Shown here in pieces: positions 62,591 through 64,000 of a stretch of DNA of 64,000 nucleotides. Each line of letters opens with the position of its first letter. Position 1 is the first letter of the stretch. The notes below the pieces were generated by a model. That model ran no database searches. It worked only from the letters and a program-made list of their open reading frames with translations, and was not told where the DNA came from. Source of the DNA: Halorhabdus amylolytica (GTDB taxonomy: Archaea > Halobacteriota > Halobacteria > Halobacteriales > Haloarculaceae); assembly GCF_004944975.1 (NCBI RefSeq), contig NZ_SPQG01000006.1:1-64000 (forward strand), written 5' to 3'. The position numbers and the translations under genes were made by a program.

Positions 62591-62663
62591 TGCCCGCCCT
62601 TCGCCGACACCGCTAATAATAGGTCCCCCACGACTGCACGCACTGCAGTCGGTCTCCCTGGCC

Positions 62664-62760
62664 CCACTCGCTCACTACGTTTCGATCGGCTCTTGAGTTC
62701 TCCTCGCTCACCATGTTGCGACTGTTTCTCGGGATCCACTCGCTCACCACGTTTCGATCG
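62664..62760. repeat. Three tandem 36-bp copies at the 3' end of the zinc-protein gene
   Basis: Copies at 62664-62688, about 62700-62722 and 62736-62760 (36-base period) contain CTCGCTCACxA and GTTTCGATCG. The last overlaps the stop and last codons of the 62744 gene (the IETW end). The middle copy is the most diverged. No spacers, so not CRISPR. Confidence 0.75.
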
Positions 62761-63031
62761 TCCCCGAACGGATGTCTTCGACGCATCCCTGACAATCGGA
62801 GTGCTCCGGATCGAAGCACTGGGGACGTCCGTCCTCGTCTACGCTAACCGTTCGCCGTTCCGCGTGACGGCGGCAGACGATCCGGGCCTCCCCATCCTCG
62901 GAAAGCGGAAGGTCCGCGCGGGCCGACCGCTTGGCGTCGTCGTAAGCGTTCCTGGCTTCGGCCAGCTGTCGACCTGCAGACCGGAGGCTCGACCGGACGA
63001 CCGCCGGGAGTCGATCCCTGTCCTCGGCCAT
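62744..63031 (-). CDS. Small zinc-binding haloarchaeal protein (95 aa)
   Basis: 95 residues. A helical N-terminal half (RLPAVVRSSLRSAGRQLAEA) precedes a probable zinc site: VCRRHAE with CFDPEHSDCQGC. It has the look of a conserved haloarchaeal protein of unknown function. I chose ATG 63031; the 26 in-frame residues before it are basic and not typical. It is divergent from the RPA gene. Confidence 0.72.
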   Translation of the reverse strand: MAEDRDRLPAVVRSSLRSAGRQLAEARNAYDDAKRSARADLPLSEDGEARIVCRRHAERRTVSVDEDGRPQCFDPEHSDCQGCVEDIRSGTIETW

Positions 63032-63133
63032 ACGAATCCTCCGGTCTCCCGACTCAAGAACTTTCTTGCCGCGCACACGCCCGTTACTCGCTCTCGTCGT
63101 GACTTTCACTTCCGGCCCGGTCGCCGCGACTTT

Positions 63134-63152
63134 AAGTAGGAGGGCGACCTAC
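63134..63152. promoter_or_regulatory. Inverted repeat upstream of the RPA gene
   Basis: AGTAGG-N7-CCTACT (63136-63154 region) follows a TTTAAG tract about 60 bases upstream of ATG 63196. It may be an operator or promoter-proximal site. Evidence is sequence symmetry alone. Confidence 0.35.
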
Positions 63153-63195
63153 TATCGGGTGTCTCCCATCGAAAACACGCGGAGACAGCACAGCC

Positions 63196-64000
63196 ATGAC
63201 GGATTTGCATACCCATGCGGAAGAGATACACGAGCAGTTCGACGACCAGCTAGACGTCTCTCTTGAGGAGATCGAGGAGCGACTGGACACGCTGGTCAAC
63301 GAGTACCAGGTCCCCATCAGCGAGGCCCGCCGGAGCGTCACTAACTCCTATCTCGACGAGGCAGGACTGGATCGCGAGGACATCGGCGGCGGTGGAGGCG
63401 GCAACGAGACGGTCCAGGCCGCCGACGTCGACGCGCCAGAGGAGTGGGTCGACATGACGGCGAAGGTCGTCGAACTCTGGGAGCCCCGGAGCGACGCCGT
63501 CGCTCAGGTCGGCCTGCTTGGCGACGAGACTGGGACGATCAAGTTCACCAAGTGGTCGAAGTCCGATCTTCAGGAACTGGCGGAGGGCGAGACCTACCAC
63601 CTTCGGAACGTCGTCACCGACGAGTACCAGGGACGGTTCTCGGTCAAACTCAACCGGACGACGGTCATCGAGGGGGCCGACGAGGAGATCGAGGTCGGCG
63701 ACGACGCCCTCGAGGTCGAAGGGGCCTTAGTCGACATCCAGAGCGGCAGCGGGCTGATCAAGCGCTGTCCAGAGGACGATTGCACGCGCGTCCTCCAGAA
63801 CGGCCGCTGTTCCGAACACGGTGAGGTCGAGGGCGAGTTCGACCTCCGGATCAAGGGCGTACTCGACGACGGCGAGGAAGTCACCGAGGTCATCTTCGAT
63901 CAGGAAGCCACCGAGAACTTGACTGGCGTGACCTTAGAGGAGGCCAAGGACATGGCCATGGACGCGCTCGACACGAGCGTCGTCGAGGAGGAGATGCAGG
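63196..64000 (+). CDS. rpa: Replication protein A (RPA), partial at right edge
   Basis: 268 residues visible, running past the edge. An N-terminal helical region (MTDLHTHAEEIHEQFDDQLD) is followed by OB folds (VDMTAKVVELWEPRSDAVAQ, TIKFTKWSKSDL, FSVKLNRTTVIEGADEEIEV) and a zinc finger CPEDDCTRVLQNGRCSEHG. This is a haloarchaeal ssDNA-binding RPA. The C terminus is missing, so I cannot judge which paralog it is. The start is ATG 63196. Confidence 0.88.
   Translation, partial: MTDLHTHAEEIHEQFDDQLDVSLEEIEERLDTLVNEYQVPISEARRSVTNSYLDEAGLDREDIGGGGGGNETVQAADVDAPEEWVDMTAKVVELWEPRSDAVAQVGLLGDETGTIKFTKWSKSDLQELAEGETYHLRNVVTDEYQGRFSVKLNRTTVIEGADEEIEVGDDALEVEGALVDIQSGSGLIKRCPEDDCTRVLQNGRCSEHGEVEGEFDLRIKGVLDDGEEVTEVIFDQEATENLTGVTLEEAKDMAMDALDTSVVEEEMQ

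Overview
The window is GC-rich and its proteins are acidic, with long Asp/Glu-rich tails and linkers. It shows twin-arginine lipoprotein signals, TATA boxes about 27 bases before start codons (leaderless mRNAs), and euryarchaeal replication proteins (PolD DP1 and DP2, PriL, PCNA, Orc1/Cdc6, RPA). This is the main chromosome of a halophilic archaeon (Halobacteria). I cannot fix the species from sequence alone.

Layout. 1-0.5 kb: the 5' end of a tnpB gene, a divergent 47-residue protein and an array of four hairpins. 0.5-9.8 kb: housekeeping and replication genes (UspA, Hjc, SWIM protein, PriL, PCNA, RlmE, a queuosine-precursor-type transporter, flavodoxin-like protein, PiT phosphate permease). 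9.8-14.1 kb: divergent TatCt and TatCo, the twin-arginine translocase core. 14.1-19.8 kb: LarE, a flavin monooxygenase-like protein, a PAS histidine kinase and a MutS-like ATPase. 19.8-26.7 kb: a peptide ABC transporter operon with a fused double ATPase. 27.5-31.1 kb: a tungstate/molybdate ABC transporter with a divergent ModE-like regulator. 31.2-37.9 kb: metabolic genes (TrmO, FabG-like SDR, MFS, SerB, acetyltransferase, hydrolase, MetY).

38-49.6 kb is the replication centre. DP1, signal peptidase and Orc1 lie on one side of a 1-kb AT-rich, non-coding origin with two inverted origin-recognition boxes. OapA, OapB, OapC, a PPC-domain protein and DP2 lie on the other. Origin, initiator, both PolD subunits, clamp, primase subunit, resolvase and an RPA (at the right edge) all fall within 63 kb.

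49.7-52.9 kb holds a PfkB kinase, a BtpA-family protein, a DUF47/PhoU-like protein and a GNAT-like protein. 53.2-58.5 kb is an accessory island of six closely packed genes: three paralogous TrbL/VirB6-like membrane proteins, an uncharacterised acidic protein and two small proteins. It is the best candidate here for an undescribed system. 58.6-64 kb returns to core genes (TRAM protein, SDR, ABC-2 exporter, zinc protein, RPA).

Small repeats recur. Tandem copies of gene 3' ends (29, 34 and 36 bp units) follow three genes. Two dispersed 82-bp inverted-repeat elements follow two others. ORB-like sequences lie inside the DP1 gene. Two AT-rich codon patches in the intein-free DP2 gene suggest past intein homing and loss.
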